From Mycobacterium sp. (lineage in GTDB: Bacteria > Actinomycetota > Actinomycetes > Mycobacteriales > Mycobacteriaceae): a DNA stretch of 6,756 nucleotides. Below the pieces are notes generated by a model. The model was not told the origin of the DNA. It saw nothing but the letters and a program-made list of their open reading frames with translations, and ran no database searches. Made by a program: the position numbers and the translations under genes. Below, one piece after another: positions 6,213 through 6,756 of the stretch (position 1 is its first letter; each line of letters begins with the position of its first letter). The stretch spans positions 1 to 6,756 of the forward strand of contig JAOPWF010000103.1 in assembly GCA_025965815.1 (NCBI GenBank), in the 5' to 3' direction.

Positions 6213-6725
6213 CTAACACACAAGCGAGGGGCGAGATGCGTTGCGCTGAGGCAGGGACCCAGGTTTGAGCGTTCCCGGACTCGTGCTGGCCCCACGTATC
6301 CGCGCACGGCCAACCCCCCGACGACTCATTCGTGTCGACCCGACCATTTCGATGTCGACCTCGACAACGTCGGCTTCGTACAAAGCCTCCCTACGCGAGT
6401 CTATTTTCAGAGGACCGGAGGTGCGGACGGTTCCGTTTTCGTGGACCAGCGGGACGTCGTTGAGTTGAAAACCGGTGATGCCGGCCGCCGGCAGGTCGAC
6501 CAGTTGGTCGGGGTGGCCGCCGCCATTGTAGAAATGCCACACGTCGATCAGCAGGCCAGTGTTCGGTGCTTCAGCGCGGCGGAGCAGGTTGATGGCGATC
6601 CCGGTGTTAGTGAGTGCCGACCACGGGAACGACTCGAGGGCGACGAGCATCCCCCGCTCAGCGAGCCGACCGGCGTTGGCTCGCAACGCCTTCGCCGCGC
6701 AGGCCGTGCGACGCGCCAACTTCAC
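6213..6725 (-). pseudogene. Sugar-phosphate isomerase/epimerase (xylose isomerase-like TIM barrel), partial
   Basis: The frame encodes RLAERGMLVALESFPWSALT, NTGLLIDVWHFYNGGGHPDQ, LPAAGITGFQLNDVPLVHEN and ALYEADVVEVDIEMVGS. These are strands 5-8 of an AP endonuclease 2/xylose isomerase-type barrel. The likely metal ligands are visible: Glu in ALES, Asp and His in IDVWH, Asp in LND, and Glu in DIEM. Enzymes of this type isomerise or epimerise sugars, inosose or hydroxypyruvate. Family members are about 270-290 residues, and the first 130 or so should lie beyond the window edge. The frame however meets a TAG at 6732-6734 just before a GTG at 6725, so a frame change near 6725-6735 is likely. Between VHEN and ALYEA the usual RRLPGEG-type loop is replaced by unrelated residues. 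Sequence after about 6312 no longer resembles the family, so the true stop is unclear. Confidence 0.7.
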
Positions 6726-6756
6726 CGGTCCCTACTCGGGTAGGTTGCGGAATTCC

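Noticed and set aside
6204..6743. Plus-strand open frame of 179 codons
   Set aside because: It mirrors the isomerase gene on the other strand and shows no family pattern.
1..6756. CRISPR array, tRNA, rRNA, transposase or integrase
   Set aside because: No regular repeat-spacer pattern, no cloverleaf-like element and no transposase or integrase motif was seen on either strand.

Overview
The window looks like chromosomal DNA of a high-GC actinobacterium, most like the mycolic-acid group (Rhodococcus, Nocardia, Mycobacterium). This rests on codon use, IclR-type regulators, and a plus-strand regulator gene order that suits a soil catabolic locus. It also holds an XRE regulator next to a phasin-like protein. 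The genus is inferred. The most unusual trait is the contrast between four clean reading frames and several genes that can only be read by changing frame many times.

Left part (1-2504): A 5'-truncated IclR regulator (2-781, +) is followed by the C-terminal part of a type II NADH dehydrogenase on the minus strand (about 820-1313, three frame changes). Next comes a short island resembling the wing of another IclR protein (1351-1410, +), then a complete second IclR regulator (1565-2410, +). I recognise nothing in 1411-1564 apart from the ribosome binding site of the second regulator, and nothing in 2411-2504.

Middle (2505-3416): The C-terminus of a 2-keto-4-pentenoate hydratase-type enzyme (minus) and the C-terminal domain of a Gfo/Idh/MocA oxidoreductase (plus) face each other. 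Both lack their N-terminal halves, and only about 90 bp lies between them.

Right part (3407-6756, all minus strand, so transcription runs right to left): A sugar-phosphate isomerase/epimerase-like TIM barrel enters from the window edge. It is followed by the membrane half of a CorA-type Mg2+ channel, an intact XRE-family regulator, an intact 91-residue phasin-like protein, and a PhaC-like alpha/beta hydrolase. The hydrolase keeps a Cys-Asp-His triad but is split by at least five frame changes. A 35-bp inverted repeat lies between the XRE gene and the phasin gene and is a strong operator candidate. Regulator, phasin and PhaC-like enzyme together suggest a small polyhydroxyalkanoate-granule or acyl-thioester/polyester metabolism locus.

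Two processes seem to overlap. Single-base indels, mostly missing bases in short homopolymer runs, break otherwise well conserved proteins and look like sequencing errors. The N-terminal halves missing from ndh, the hydratase, the oxidoreductase and CorA cannot be explained that way. They imply real deletions or a chimeric clone or assembly. The window ends in an EcoRI site, which fits a cloned fragment.
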